A DNA stretch of 64,000 bases from BJGV01 sp965205785 (GCA_965205785.1 OZ242188.1:1054001-1118000), one strand, 5' to 3'; counted from the stretch's first letter, positions 38,023 to 47,347 are shown. Translations and numbers: made by a program. The notes: generated by a model not told the origin, from the sequence alone.

Positions 38023-38916
38023 TTAAAACTCCCGCCGAATAATATAGTCTGTTAATTGCCTTAACCGTGCTGCGCCAGTACCAAAAATTTCAAGTGCCTG
38101 ATATGCATCTATACGCAATTGTTCGGCTAGCTCACGAGCTTGCTTAACCCCTAAAATACTTACATATGTTGGTTTATTATTATCCGCATCTTTTCCAGCA
38201 GTTTTGCCTAAAGTGGCCGTAGTAGCTTCAGTGTCAAGTACATCATCCACTACCTGGAATGCAAGGCCAATATATTTCGCGAAATGATCAAGACTTTTCA
38301 ACTGCGCATCACTCATGTTATCTCCACAACAAGCGCCTATCATAACAGCAGCACGGATTAATGCTCCAGTCTTGTGTATATGCATAAATTCTAGTTCTGG
38401 TAGGTTTAATGTTTTTCCAACGCTATCTAGATCAACTGCTTGTCCGCCAGCCATACCGCGTGAACCTGCTGCTTGTGCCAGACGTTTAATCATATCCAAT
38501 TGTATTTGCGGAGTATCAGCTAAACGATATTCCGCTAATAGTTGAAAGGCTAAACTTTGCAAGCTATCGCCAACTAGCAAAGCAATAGCTTCATTGTATT
38601 CTATATGGCAGGTAGGCTTGCCTCGTCGTAGTATGTCATCATCCATACAAGGTAGGTCGTCATGTACTAACGAATACGCATGAATCAACTCTACTGCAAC
38701 GGCAGCAATGGTTACACGTTCTTCATCTGCTGCACTGAGCTCCCCTGCAGCAAAAGCAAGAAGTGGACGTATTCTCTTTCCTCCCCCCAGTACGGAAAAA
38801 CGCATAGCATCATGTAGCCGTTCTGGTGAAAATTTCGCAGTGGGAAGAAGAGTTTCAAGGGAGGTTTCAATACTTGTTTGATGGGCTCTTGCCCATCCTT
38901 GGAAATCATCTTTCAT
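38023..38916 (-). CDS. ispA: Farnesyl diphosphate synthase
   Basis: Short-chain prenyltransferase joining IPP and DMAPP to farnesyl diphosphate, 297 residues. The first Asp-rich motif is VHDDLPCMDDD, the second is QVVDDVLDTE, and GGGKRIRP binds the substrate phosphate. I chose ATG 38916 (MKDDFQGW), giving an 11-base overlap with xseB. An upstream ATG would overlap xseB further and adds non-family sequence. Confidence 0.95.
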   Translation of the reverse strand: MKDDFQGWARAHQTSIETSLETLLPTAKFSPERLHDAMRFSVLGGGKRIRPLLAFAAGELSAADEERVTIAAVAVELIHAYSLVHDDLPCMDDDILRRGKPTCHIEYNEAIALLVGDSLQSLAFQLLAEYRLADTPQIQLDMIKRLAQAAGSRGMAGGQAVDLDSVGKTLNLPELEFMHIHKTGALIRAAVMIGACCGDNMSDAQLKSLDHFAKYIGLAFQVVDDVLDTEATTATLGKTAGKDADNNKPTYVSILGVKQARELAEQLRIDAYQALEIFGTGAARLRQLTDYIIRREF

Positions 38917-39160
38917 CGATACTAGTTGGCGAGAAATTTTTGAGTGTATTGGTCTCAAGAAGGCGTACTTGTTGCTGCGCGTTTTGTAGCGTAGCTTGAC
39001 AGTATTGAAGTAATTCTACGCCACGTTTATGTGCTAAGAGCGAAACTTCTAGAGACATTTGTCCTGCTTCCATTGAAGTCACAATACTTTCTAATTCAGC
39101 CAACCCTGCTTCAAAATCTTTTGGTGGGGACGATTTGACGGGTTTAGTGGATTTTGCCAT
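38906..39160 (-). CDS. xseB: Exodeoxyribonuclease VII small subunit
   Basis: An 84-residue helical subunit of exonuclease VII. The family core is FEAGLAELESIVTSMEAG, then SLEVSLLAHKRGVELL. I chose ATG 39160 (MAKSTKPVK); a longer frame from 39199 has an unlikely His-rich start. xseB-ispA-dxs is a common proteobacterial order. The large subunit XseA is not in the window. Confidence 0.92.
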   Translation of the reverse strand: MAKSTKPVKSSPPKDFEAGLAELESIVTSMEAGQMSLEVSLLAHKRGVELLQYCQATLQNAQQQVRLLETNTLKNFSPTSIDER

Positions 39161-39416
39161 GATAAGTTTATTGTGCGAATGGTGTGCAAGTGATTCCATG
39201 GAAAGTAGTAAAAGTAACGCAATTGACTGGGTTAGGTCAATTAAATTAAGAAAAATTTCTTTTAAGATTTTAGTTTTTCGCGTTTGATTATACGCATATC
39301 AGGAATGTCCCTTTAGATTGATAGAGATTTAATCTGCTAGGCAAGATGCAAAACTTTATATATAAGAAAAGTAAATTTCCGGTATTTTTATATTCAAAGA
39401 GATGTAAAATGCCAAC

Positions 39417-40532
39417 ATGCATACTCTTGCTGACGTTACACAACTGACCCATACGTCAGTACAACTGCCAGTTAGCTGGTATCTTGATACACATATACTA
39501 AAATTAGAGAAAAATTGTTTGTTTGATCAGGGCCCTGGTTATGTTGGGCATGAGAATATGTTGCCAAATCTTGGCGACTATTATGTACTTGATTGGATGG
39601 ACAGTGCCAAAGTACTAATTAATAATGAAAATGGCATTCAGTTGCTTTCTAATATTTGTCGCCATCGACAGTCCCTCTTGCTCAAAGGTAATGGAAATAC
39701 TAAAAATATTATTTGCCCGGTGCATCGCTGGACTTATGATATTGATGGCAAGCTTATAGGCGCACCTCATTTCTCTAATACTCCTTGTCTCAGTCTTGGG
39801 GATACCCCGCTACAAAATTGGAATGGTATGCTTTTTGCCGGTAAAAGAAATATTTTCTGCGATATGGTCAATCTAAGTGTACTGAGTTATTTCGATTTTT
39901 CTGGTTATTTGCTGGAACGAATACAGATAAAAGAATACCCTTGTAACTGGAAAACGTTTATTGAAGTATATTTGGAAGACTACCATGTTGAGTCATACCA
40001 TCCGGGCTTAAACAACTTTGTTAATACAGATGAGCTTAAATGGGAGTTTGGTGATTGGTATAGCGTTCAGACTGTAGGTGTTAATCATGCTTTTACTAAC
40101 CCGGGTACACCAGTTTATGCTAAGTGGCATGAGCAGGTATTACGTCAAAATTCAAACAAGGTAGTTTCACCTTACGGAGCAATCTGGGTTCTTTATTACC
40201 CTAATATCATGTTGGAGTGGTATCCACATGTACTTATTATTAGCACCTTGCTGCCTTCAGGAGCGGAGAGTTGTAAGAACGTGGTTGAATTTTATTATCC
40301 TGAAGAAATTGTTTTGTTTGAGCCAGAATTTGTAAAAGCAGAACAAGCAGCATATAACGAAACCGCAGAGGAAGATAATACTATTTGTAAGTTAATTACT
40401 TCAGGACGTCGTGCATTAAATACTCAAGGGATCAATGAGAGCGGACCTTATCTGCCTAAAATGGAAGATGGTATGGCAAATTTCCATAAATTTATACGGC
40501 AAAAGATTGATCCATATATTTCTAAATCTTAA
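39417..40532 (+). CDS. Rieske non-heme iron oxygenase (aromatic-ring/choline monooxygenase type)
   Basis: A 371-residue oxygenase alpha subunit. The Rieske 2Fe-2S site is CRH (about residue 81) and CPVH (near 101). The mononuclear iron site begins with EDYHVESYHPG near residues 186-196, where two histidines lie five residues apart. It is transcribed away from xseB-ispA-dxs-folE2, an arrangement I recall from several betaproteobacteria. The substrate is unknown; a link to isoprenoid or lipid modification is guesswork. The ferredoxin-type reductase at 10533 could be its electron donor. The divergent gap 39161-39416 should contain both promoters. Confidence 0.85.
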   Translation: MHTLADVTQLTHTSVQLPVSWYLDTHILKLEKNCLFDQGPGYVGHENMLPNLGDYYVLDWMDSAKVLINNENGIQLLSNICRHRQSLLLKGNGNTKNIICPVHRWTYDIDGKLIGAPHFSNTPCLSLGDTPLQNWNGMLFAGKRNIFCDMVNLSVLSYFDFSGYLLERIQIKEYPCNWKTFIEVYLEDYHVESYHPGLNNFVNTDELKWEFGDWYSVQTVGVNHAFTNPGTPVYAKWHEQVLRQNSNKVVSPYGAIWVLYYPNIMLEWYPHVLIISTLLPSGAESCKNVVEFYYPEEIVLFEPEFVKAEQAAYNETAEEDNTICKLITSGRRALNTQGINESGPYLPKMEDGMANFHKFIRQKIDPYISKS

Positions 40533-40617
40533 ATTTGGGATATTGTGTAAGGGCACGATAAACAATGTACTTTTGTATTTGTTTCTTCTCCCTACATAAC
40601 ATATTCCTAGAATATTA

Positions 40618-41472
40618 ATGCGCTCTCTCTGGATGCTTGTCGCTGGTTTCCTTTTTAGTTGTATGGGTGCACTGGTTAAACTTAGCTCGACATATTTCTC
40701 AAGTACCGAACTTGTGTTCTATCGTTCGATAATAGGTTTCTTAATTATTTGCGCTATAGTTGGAATTAAGCGCCTACCTATTTCAACGTTGCACTGGAGA
40801 AATCATTGCTGGCGTGGACTATCAGGGCTTAGTTCATTGCTGATGTTCTTCTATTGTATTACAAAGTTGCCGCTAGCTACAGCTGTAACTCTTAGTTACA
40901 CATCGCCACTCTTTCTAACATTGTTTACTACCATAATGCTAAAAGAACACTTCCATTGGTTGCTTGCAGTTGCAGTTATTGTTGGATTTTCTGGTGTCGT
41001 TTTACTATTACATCCCTCTATACAAGAAGACCAGTGGATTGGTGGATTAATTGGCCTAGCTTCGGGTTTCTTTGCGGCTGTTGCTTATCTGAATATAAAA
41101 CTTCTTGGTAATTTAGGAGAGCCTGACTGGCGAGTAGTATTTTATTTCACATTAATTAGTACAATTGTAACTAGTATCTGGATGATGTTTGACACGTTTC
41201 ATCCTATTACACCATTTAATTTCCTATTGCTTATGGGTATTGGCATCACAGCGACATTAGCACAGCTAGCTTTGACACGTGCATATCACACAGGGAAAGT
41301 GCTGGTAGTAGGTGCGTTGGCATACAGTACAGTTTTATTTGCATGTGTCTGGGGTATTTTGATCTGGGGTGAAATATTATCTTTGCTTTCATTGATTGGT
41401 ATAGGATGTATTGTTGCGGGTGGGCTATTAAGTTTGAAAGGTTCAATCAAGCCTGTTAATAGCAAACAATAA
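40618..41472 (+). CDS. EamA-family (DMT superfamily) transporter
   Basis: A 284-residue inner-membrane protein with about ten helices in two EamA repeats (1-135 and 140-275). Typical sequence includes FYRSIIGFLIIC, ATAVTLSYTSPLFLTLF at the end of the first repeat, and LARTRAYH-like ALTRAYHTGKVLVVGALAYS in the second. The substrate cannot be told; relatives export amino acids or other small metabolites. Confidence 0.88.
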   Translation: MRSLWMLVAGFLFSCMGALVKLSSTYFSSTELVFYRSIIGFLIICAIVGIKRLPISTLHWRNHCWRGLSGLSSLLMFFYCITKLPLATAVTLSYTSPLFLTLFTTIMLKEHFHWLLAVAVIVGFSGVVLLLHPSIQEDQWIGGLIGLASGFFAAVAYLNIKLLGNLGEPDWRVVFYFTLISTIVTSIWMMFDTFHPITPFNFLLLMGIGITATLAQLALTRAYHTGKVLVVGALAYSTVLFACVWGILIWGEILSLLSLIGIGCIVAGGLLSLKGSIKPVNSKQ

Positions 41473-41540
41473 ACAGTAATTGCAGTATTATGACTATTAT
41501 CAATGATCTGATCTGCTAATATTTTGTATGGGACAAATTC

Positions 41541-41885
41541 ATGATTACAATTCAAAAAACTGGAAACTTGGTTAGTGTTGCCATTTTTGGTGAGTTTACT
41601 TTGGCCGACTATAAAGAATTTGAAGATCAAGTACTTTTTAAATATCACTTTGACGGTAAGGGAAGTCTATTATTTGATTGGCGAGAAATGCTGAGCTATA
41701 CAATAGATGTTGCATGGGAGGAAGTAAAATTTATTCGTGAACATGCCAGTGAATTTAGCAAAGTTGCAGTTATCACTGACAATCAATGGCAAGGGTGGAG
41801 CGCTTGGGTTTCAAATCTTTTTATTGATGCTGACATCAGAGTATTCACGGATTTAGCTGAAGCTAATATTTGGTTAGAAAATTAA
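41541..41885 (+). CDS. SpoIIAA-like (STAS-fold) protein
   Basis: A 114-residue protein of the SpoIIAA-like family. The alternating beta-alpha pattern of a STAS/SEC14-like fold is visible: IFGEFTLADYKEFE at 14-27, then LLFDWREML, the helix VAWEEVKFIREHASEF, AVITDNQWQGW and VFTDLAEANIWL. Members are often stand-alone, and the function is unknown. It lies 68 bases after the EamA transporter on the same strand. Confidence 0.8.
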   Translation: MITIQKTGNLVSVAIFGEFTLADYKEFEDQVLFKYHFDGKGSLLFDWREMLSYTIDVAWEEVKFIREHASEFSKVAVITDNQWQGWSAWVSNLFIDADIRVFTDLAEANIWLEN

Positions 41886-42327
41886 GATAGTACTTCAGAA
41901 ATCTATATACTCTTGGATAATTATAATAAGTAGAAAAATAATACAAGTTGTTATTTATCAGTGTATTATATCAGTGTATTATCAGTTATAGAGGATAAGC
42001 AACACTTAGGATTTCAGGTAATCTTTTGGCTGTATTGCATTTGTTGCCCAATCAAAATGCAAAATATACTGTTGTAAAAAAGCAACATATTTCTTTTGAA
42101 TTCCTTTAAATAGCTTTCTATCAAGGCAAAACTCGTACAGAATACACCTATTGGGGATTCTTACGAGTGATGTGGTATCTTTACAACTTGTATTTAAGCA
42201 TCCAACATATTGGTCGTTAGTCTTATATGCGCCGAATAAAAGTATAAGGTGTAATAAAGACTTGGAAGTTAAAAACGACTAAATAGTAGTGTACTAGACA
42301 TGGTTCATGTTTCTTTACTTTTAGAAA
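41886..42327. other. Intergenic region upstream of the lipid cluster
   Basis: No coding frame is recognised in these 442 AT-rich bases. They contain a direct tandem duplication of a 13-base unit, TATCAGTGTATTA, at 41956-41968 and 41969-41981. The promoter of the lipid cluster should lie here, but I cannot fix it. Confidence 0.5.
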
Positions 42328-44187
42328 ATGACAGATGCCATTAATTTGGAGACGAAGCCCTTGAGTTCAACAATAGCAAATTTAAATGTTTCGCTAACGC
42401 AAGCGTTGGATTCCAAATCGTCTGACAAACAGGCAATGACAATAGAGCCAACACCAACATACAATTCGCAGACTCAGAGATTAGCAGATTTTGATACTCT
42501 TACCGAAGCTTTGGAGTTTGCTGCGAGTGGAACGACTGGATACAATTTTTATGATGCAAAGGGAAATTTACGTTCAGTTCTTTCTTATAGAGAATTAAGA
42601 GAAAAAGCCCGTGTTTCAGCGAAAAGACTATTAGGTCTTGGATTGACAAGCGGCGAACGCGTTGCGATTGTTGCTGATACAACACCAGAATTTGTCGAAT
42701 TATTTTTTGCATGTCGTTATGCAGGATTAATTCCTTTTGCAATGCCGCTACCGGTTAACCTTGGTAGTCACGCGGTGTACGTTCAGCAGCTTCGTGGCAT
42801 TCTTGAGGGTAGTCAGGCAAGTGCTGCGCTGGCCAATGAAGACTACATTAATTTTCTAGGAGAGGCTGCAGAGGGTCTGCAAGCATTGCGATGGGTTGGA
42901 ACACCGGAACAATTGACAAAGCTACCTGCTCCAGATAAAACACTACAGCGAAATCACCCAAGTGAAACGGCCTATTTGCAATACACCTCAGGTAGTACAC
43001 GTGCTCCGCGTGGGGTGATTATTACAGAACGTGCATTAATGAGTAATCTTAAGGGTATAGTTCGTACCGGACTGGAAATAAATCCTGCTGATCGTGCGGC
43101 ATCTTGGTTACCTTTTTATCACGATATGGGTTTGGTGGGCATGTTAATGGCACCAATGGTCGCACAGGTTTCTGTAGACTATTTGGCTACCAGAGATTTT
43201 GCAATACGACCGCTGCAGTGGTTAAAATTAATAAGTCGCAATCGTTGTACTGTGGCATTTAGTCAGCCTTTTGGTCTTAAGCTTTGTACCCTAAGGGTTC
43301 GTAAGGCAGACTTGGAAAATCTTGATCTTAGCTGCTGGCGAGCGGCAGGTGTAGGGGCTGAGATGATACGGCCTGATATCCTAAGAAATTTTGCAGAAAA
43401 ATTTGCACCGGCAGGATTTAGCATAAATTCTTTCTTGCCATGCTATGGCCTTGCAGAATCAACCTTAGCGGTAACATTTTCTCGTACTGGTCAAGGTTTC
43501 CAAAGTATTAAGGTTGATGCAGGCACGCTAATAGATAAAAAGATTGTAGTAAGGCTGCAAGCAGATGGCAGAAAATACAACGAGTTTGTAAATTGTGGTA
43601 GTCCATTGCCAGGCCATACAGTTAAAGTAATAGATGATTCTGAACAAGAGTTACCTGATTTAAGAGTCGGTAGTGTATTAATGCACGGACCAAGTATTAT
43701 GACCGGTTACTTTAATAGTCCAGAAGACACTGAAAATACTTTAAGATCAGGTGATTGGCTAGATACAGGAGATCTCGGGTTTCTCTTCGAAGGTAACCTA
43801 TACATTACGGGTCGTCGTACAGATGTCATTATAGTAAATGGACGTAACATTCGCGCTCAGGATGTGGAAGAGCTTGCAGAGCAACAACCAGAAATAAGAG
43901 CGCGAGAGGCGTCTGCATTTAGTATAACTGATGATAATGATATAACATCAATTGTGCTAGTTATTGAATGTCGTTTAACTTCAACAGAAGATCGACAATC
44001 TCTTACAAGTCGCTTGCAGCGATTGGTATATATGGCGTTTGGTGTCAACTGCCTAGTAGAGTTAGTTTCTCCCCACACCTTGCCGCGTACTTCATCTGGC
44101 AAACTATCACGTTTTGCAGCACGCAAAGGTTTTATACAACGAGCAGACCTGGCAGACCGGTTATCAGTCGAGTCTAGAGACAGATAG
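42328..44187 (+). CDS. Fatty acyl-AMP ligase / acyl-ACP synthetase
   Basis: A 619-residue adenylate-forming enzyme that would load a fatty acid onto an acyl carrier protein. The adenylation motif is YTSGSTRAPRG (about 217-227). WLPFYHDMGL, the FAAL-type signature, follows near 265. GDWLDTGDLGF is near 472 and TSSGKLSR, with the catalytic Lys, is near the C-terminus. An extra 60-residue N-terminal part is Ser/Thr-rich. The partner is the ACP at 45149. In Caulobacter ceramide synthesis, an acyl-ACP synthetase of this type does the same job. It is seven bases ahead of the epimerase gene. Confidence 0.87.
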   Translation: MTDAINLETKPLSSTIANLNVSLTQALDSKSSDKQAMTIEPTPTYNSQTQRLADFDTLTEALEFAASGTTGYNFYDAKGNLRSVLSYRELREKARVSAKRLLGLGLTSGERVAIVADTTPEFVELFFACRYAGLIPFAMPLPVNLGSHAVYVQQLRGILEGSQASAALANEDYINFLGEAAEGLQALRWVGTPEQLTKLPAPDKTLQRNHPSETAYLQYTSGSTRAPRGVIITERALMSNLKGIVRTGLEINPADRAASWLPFYHDMGLVGMLMAPMVAQVSVDYLATRDFAIRPLQWLKLISRNRCTVAFSQPFGLKLCTLRVRKADLENLDLSCWRAAGVGAEMIRPDILRNFAEKFAPAGFSINSFLPCYGLAESTLAVTFSRTGQGFQSIKVDAGTLIDKKIVVRLQADGRKYNEFVNCGSPLPGHTVKVIDDSEQELPDLRVGSVLMHGPSIMTGYFNSPEDTENTLRSGDWLDTGDLGFLFEGNLYITGRRTDVIIVNGRNIRAQDVEELAEQQPEIRAREASAFSITDDNDITSIVLVIECRLTSTEDRQSLTSRLQRLVYMAFGVNCLVELVSPHTLPRTSSGKLSRFAARKGFIQRADLADRLSVESRDR

Positions 44188-44194
44188 TCTATAT

Positions 44195-45109
44195 ATGTCA
44201 GGATCATCAGTAGCGGTGACTGGTGCTACTGGCTTCATTGGTCAATTGCTTGTACGGGCACTTATCAAAGATGGGTGGAAAGTTAGGGCATTGACAAGGA
44301 CCCCTCGTATTAGTGATGAATTTACGCAATGGATAACTGGGGATCTAGATGACTCGATTGCATTGCAGCATCTTGTAAAAGACGTATCTGCTGTTATTCA
44401 TTGTGCGGGTGTGGTTCGTGGCAGCTCCCTTAAGGAATTTACGCATACCAATGTAGAAGGTACATCCAATCTTGTGCGTGCCTCTGTGCAACAAAATCCA
44501 CCACCTAGGTTCCTTCTTATTTCTTCATTAGCTGCTAGAGAGCCAAATCTTTCATGGTACGCAAATAGCAAACATATCGCAGAACAGATAGTAGTTGATA
44601 ATTCTGGTGGCATGCCGTGGACTGTTTTCCGACCAACCGCAGTCTATGGTCCGGGTGATAAGGAGATGAGTCCACTTTTCAGGGCAACTCGATACGGAAT
44701 ATTGCCTATGGTTGGAAGCAAAATTTCACGATATAGCCTTATACATGTCAGTGATTTAGTTTCGGCAATTTTGTGCTGGCTTGTTACAAATTCACAAGTA
44801 CAGGGTATATATGAGCTTGATGACGGGGTACAGGGAGGATATGATTGTAATTCCATAGCCTCAATAGCACAGGATGTTTGGAGGCGGCCAGTACGTTGCT
44901 TGTTCATACCAGTGTCATTAGTTTTATTATTTGCAAATATTAATCTATGCCTAGCTCGTATATTACGGTATGCGCCAATGTTAACTCCTGGAAAGGTGCG
45001 TGAGATTAGGCACCCAGACTGGGTATGTGATATTTCACCGTTGATTCAAGTGCTACCTAGTTGGCAACCTTGTGTACGTTTACGTGATGCCTTGCTCAAA
45101 GCTATTTAA
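44195..45109 (+). CDS. NAD-dependent epimerase/reductase, CerR-like
   Basis: A 304-residue extended SDR protein. The nucleotide loop is VTGATGFIG (residues 8-16); the catalytic tyrosine and lysine lie in WYANSKHIAE near 120. RPTAVYGPGDKEMSP is typical of the family. I chose ATG 44195 because the upstream codons lie inside the ligase gene. In the bacterial ceramide pathway a protein of this class reduces the 3-keto intermediate. That role is inferred from the neighbours; sequence alone cannot separate it from sugar epimerases. A C-terminal hydrophobic segment near 245-265 may bind the membrane. Confidence 0.75.
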   Translation: MSGSSVAVTGATGFIGQLLVRALIKDGWKVRALTRTPRISDEFTQWITGDLDDSIALQHLVKDVSAVIHCAGVVRGSSLKEFTHTNVEGTSNLVRASVQQNPPPRFLLISSLAAREPNLSWYANSKHIAEQIVVDNSGGMPWTVFRPTAVYGPGDKEMSPLFRATRYGILPMVGSKISRYSLIHVSDLVSAILCWLVTNSQVQGIYELDDGVQGGYDCNSIASIAQDVWRRPVRCLFIPVSLVLLFANINLCLARILRYAPMLTPGKVREIRHPDWVCDISPLIQVLPSWQPCVRLRDALLKAI

Positions 45110-45148
45110 TCTTCAGATACACTAACTTTATTTTTAAGAGTTTGAATT

Positions 45149-45403
45149 ATGGAATATGATCACAATAGTATCTTGCAGAAGCTTAGCCAACATCTTGGGC
45201 ATTTTGCTAGTCCTGATATAGAGATTACACCTGATACTGATCTTATTAATGAGTTAGCAATTGATTCTGTCAAATTATTAAATTTGATTATGGAGATTGA
45301 AGATGAGTTTGATATTTCAGTGCCAATAAACGTTCTTGCAGATGTTAATACTGTACATGATTTGGCAGATCTAATTTTCAAAATTAAGTCGGCATCAGAA
45401 TGA
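45149..45403 (+). CDS. Acyl carrier protein
   Basis: An 84-residue carrier protein. The phosphopantetheine serine is S40 in ELAIDSVKLLNLIMEIED, a DSV variant of the usual DSL. The helices and acidic character are normal. Its last four bases overlap the start of the serine palmitoyltransferase-like gene (ATGA). It probably receives the fatty acid from the ligase and presents it to that enzyme. It is not the housekeeping AcpP, which lies with fab genes in proteobacteria. Confidence 0.9.
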   Translation: MEYDHNSILQKLSQHLGHFASPDIEITPDTDLINELAIDSVKLLNLIMEIEDEFDISVPINVLADVNTVHDLADLIFKIKSASE

Positions 45404-46584
45404 GTCTGTTAGATAAATTAGATGCGGTTGCTGCTACTAGAAAGGCGCTGTTGCCAGAGGGTCTTGATGTATTTGGTACGCCTATAGAAGAAGTATATTC
45501 AACAACTGAGGCAAGTGTCAGTGGCCGTCGTATATTATTTTTTGGTACGAATAACTATTTAGGGCTTACTTTTGCTCCTGAATGTTTGCAAGCAGCGCAT
45601 AAAGCGATAGATAGCGAAGGTACAGGCACAACTGGGTCACGTATGGCAAATGGTAGTTATAGCGGGCATCGTGCTCTTGAGCAGGAATTTTCAGATTTTT
45701 ATCATTGTCTATCAAGTATAGTTTTTACAACTGGGTATCAGGCAAATCTTGCAATGATTTCTGGCTTGGCTGGTGCAAATGATGTAATTCTCATTGATGG
45801 AGACTCTCATGCCAGTATTTATGATGGATGCCGTTTGAGTGGAGCTGAGATAATTAGATTCCGGCACAATGATATGGTAGACATGGAAAAGCGTCTTAAG
45901 CGCTTGGGAGAAAGAACAAGTTCTACTTTAATTATAATTGAAGGTATTTACAGTATGCTGGGTGATCGTGCGCCTCTTGCAGATGTTGTTGAAATAAAGA
46001 ATTCATACGGTAGTATTCTACTTCTTGATGAGGCGCACTCAATAGGAGTATTGGGTAAAACTGGGCAGGGTCTTGTGGAAGAAACAGGTCTTATAAATGA
46101 AGTTGATTTCATCACAGGTACTTTTAGCAAAAGCCTCGGAAGTATAGGAGGCTACTGCGTTAGTAATCATATGCAGCTTGATCAGCTGAGATATGTTAGC
46201 CGGCCATATATTTTTACAGCATCACCTTCACCAGCTACTATCGCATCAACAAGAGCCGCGCTAAAACTATTGAGAGACGGTACTGAACTACGCAATAAAC
46301 TCTGGAAGAATGCACGTAAGCTATATTCTTGCTTAAATAATCAGGGTTATCAGCTTGGTCCAGATCCCAGTCCAATAATTGCAACAATATTAGATAACCC
46401 TCAACAGGCAATGATGCTTTGGAAAGCCCTGTTTGATCAGGGTGTCTATGTCAATTTGATATTGCCACCAGCTGCTCCTGAAGGTAAATCATTAGTGCGG
46501 TGTAGTGTAAGTGCAGCTCATACTGAAGAACAGATAGATTATGTTGTAAATGTTTTTGCTGAGTTGCGCAAAAGTATTTTCTGA
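45400..46584 (+). CDS. Serine palmitoyltransferase-like alpha-oxoamine synthase
   Basis: PLP enzyme of 394 residues in the family of serine palmitoyltransferase, BioF and KBL. GTGTTGSRMANGSYSGH (74-90) and DEAHSIGVLG (210-219) are clear. TGTFSKSLGSIGGY holds the PLP lysine K244; this form is closer to serine palmitoyltransferases than to BioF or KBL. Coupling to its own ACP supports condensation of an acyl-ACP with serine to 3-ketosphinganine. Glycine or alanine as amino acid is not excluded. It ends the four-gene cluster. Confidence 0.82.
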   Translation: MSLLDKLDAVAATRKALLPEGLDVFGTPIEEVYSTTEASVSGRRILFFGTNNYLGLTFAPECLQAAHKAIDSEGTGTTGSRMANGSYSGHRALEQEFSDFYHCLSSIVFTTGYQANLAMISGLAGANDVILIDGDSHASIYDGCRLSGAEIIRFRHNDMVDMEKRLKRLGERTSSTLIIIEGIYSMLGDRAPLADVVEIKNSYGSILLLDEAHSIGVLGKTGQGLVEETGLINEVDFITGTFSKSLGSIGGYCVSNHMQLDQLRYVSRPYIFTASPSPATIASTRAALKLLRDGTELRNKLWKNARKLYSCLNNQGYQLGPDPSPIIATILDNPQQAMMLWKALFDQGVYVNLILPPAAPEGKSLVRCSVSAAHTEEQIDYVVNVFAELRKSIF

Positions 46585-46635
46585 TCTACTTCAGCATAGT
46601 ATTTCATTTTATCCTCCTAAAGAACATTTAAAACT

Positions 46636-47301
46636 ATGTTGGTCTTAGCTCATCGTGGTAATCATGCTGAAAATAATGAAAATACTCTAGCTGCATTTGA
46701 ATCTGCAGTAAAGCTAGATGTTGATGGGATTGAGACGGATGTGCGCGTTAGTAGTGATAGTCATTTAGTATTAATACATGATCGTATTATATCGGGGAGA
46801 GAAGTATGTGCTCTGACACGTAAAGAAATTGAACATGAGAGTGGATACAATGTTTCTACCCTTGATGAGGCACTTGATCGTTTTCCTGGAATCATTTGGA
46901 ACGTAGAGATTAAGACTAAGGAAGGGTTAGAGCTAATAATTCAAGTGCTGGAAGAATATCAAACTGATCGGACTATCCTTGTAACTTCGTTTCGTCACGA
47001 TGTGATAGCAATTTGTGCATCATCTCTTAATGTGGATTGTGGCCTATTGATAGCACATCGTCCTCTATCGCTGGACTCTTTGTTAGTTGGCAGTAACGAT
47101 ATTACCAAAATCAATCATATTGTGTGGGACTACAATATATTAGATAGTTCTTTACTAAAGGAATCAGTAGCAGCTGGGTACAACAATTTTGTTTATGGCT
47201 TAGAAACAAAGTCAGAATTCAAAAATTGTAAAAGGCTTGGTGTGGACGGTGTAATTATTGACTCACCATTATTGGAAGAATATAAATGTATTCTTCTTTA
47301 G
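46636..47301 (+). CDS. Glycerophosphodiester phosphodiesterase family protein
   Basis: A 221-residue GDPD-fold enzyme. AHRGNHAENNENTLAAFE (5-22) gives the first active-site histidine and the Glu/Asn pair. DGIETDVRVSSDSHLVLIHD (29-48) holds the metal Glu and Asp and the second histidine. It is 51 bases behind the lipid cluster on the same strand. A role in trimming phosphodiester lipids or headgroups is possible, but the gene may be unrelated to the cluster. It converges with rpmE. Confidence 0.85.
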   Translation: MLVLAHRGNHAENNENTLAAFESAVKLDVDGIETDVRVSSDSHLVLIHDRIISGREVCALTRKEIEHESGYNVSTLDEALDRFPGIIWNVEIKTKEGLELIIQVLEEYQTDRTILVTSFRHDVIAICASSLNVDCGLLIAHRPLSLDSLLVGSNDITKINHIVWDYNILDSSLLKESVAAGYNNFVYGLETKSEFKNCKRLGVDGVIIDSPLLEEYKCILL

Positions 47302-47306
47302 GAACT

Positions 47307-47335
47307 ATTAAGCTAATTGTCGTTTGTAGCTTAAT
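47307..47335. terminator. Inverted repeat between convergent genes
   Basis: A nine-base perfect stem (ATTAAGCTA with TAGCTTAAT) and an 11-base loop lie just after the phosphodiesterase gene and facing the rpmE stop. No T-run follows in either direction, so it may only be a weak bidirectional terminator. Confidence 0.3.
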
Positions 47336-47347
47336 GAAGGGAATCTT

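Noticed and set aside
44114..44194. Upstream start for the SDR gene of the lipid cluster
   Set aside because: It lies within the ligase gene. The Rossmann motif directly follows the ATG at 44195.
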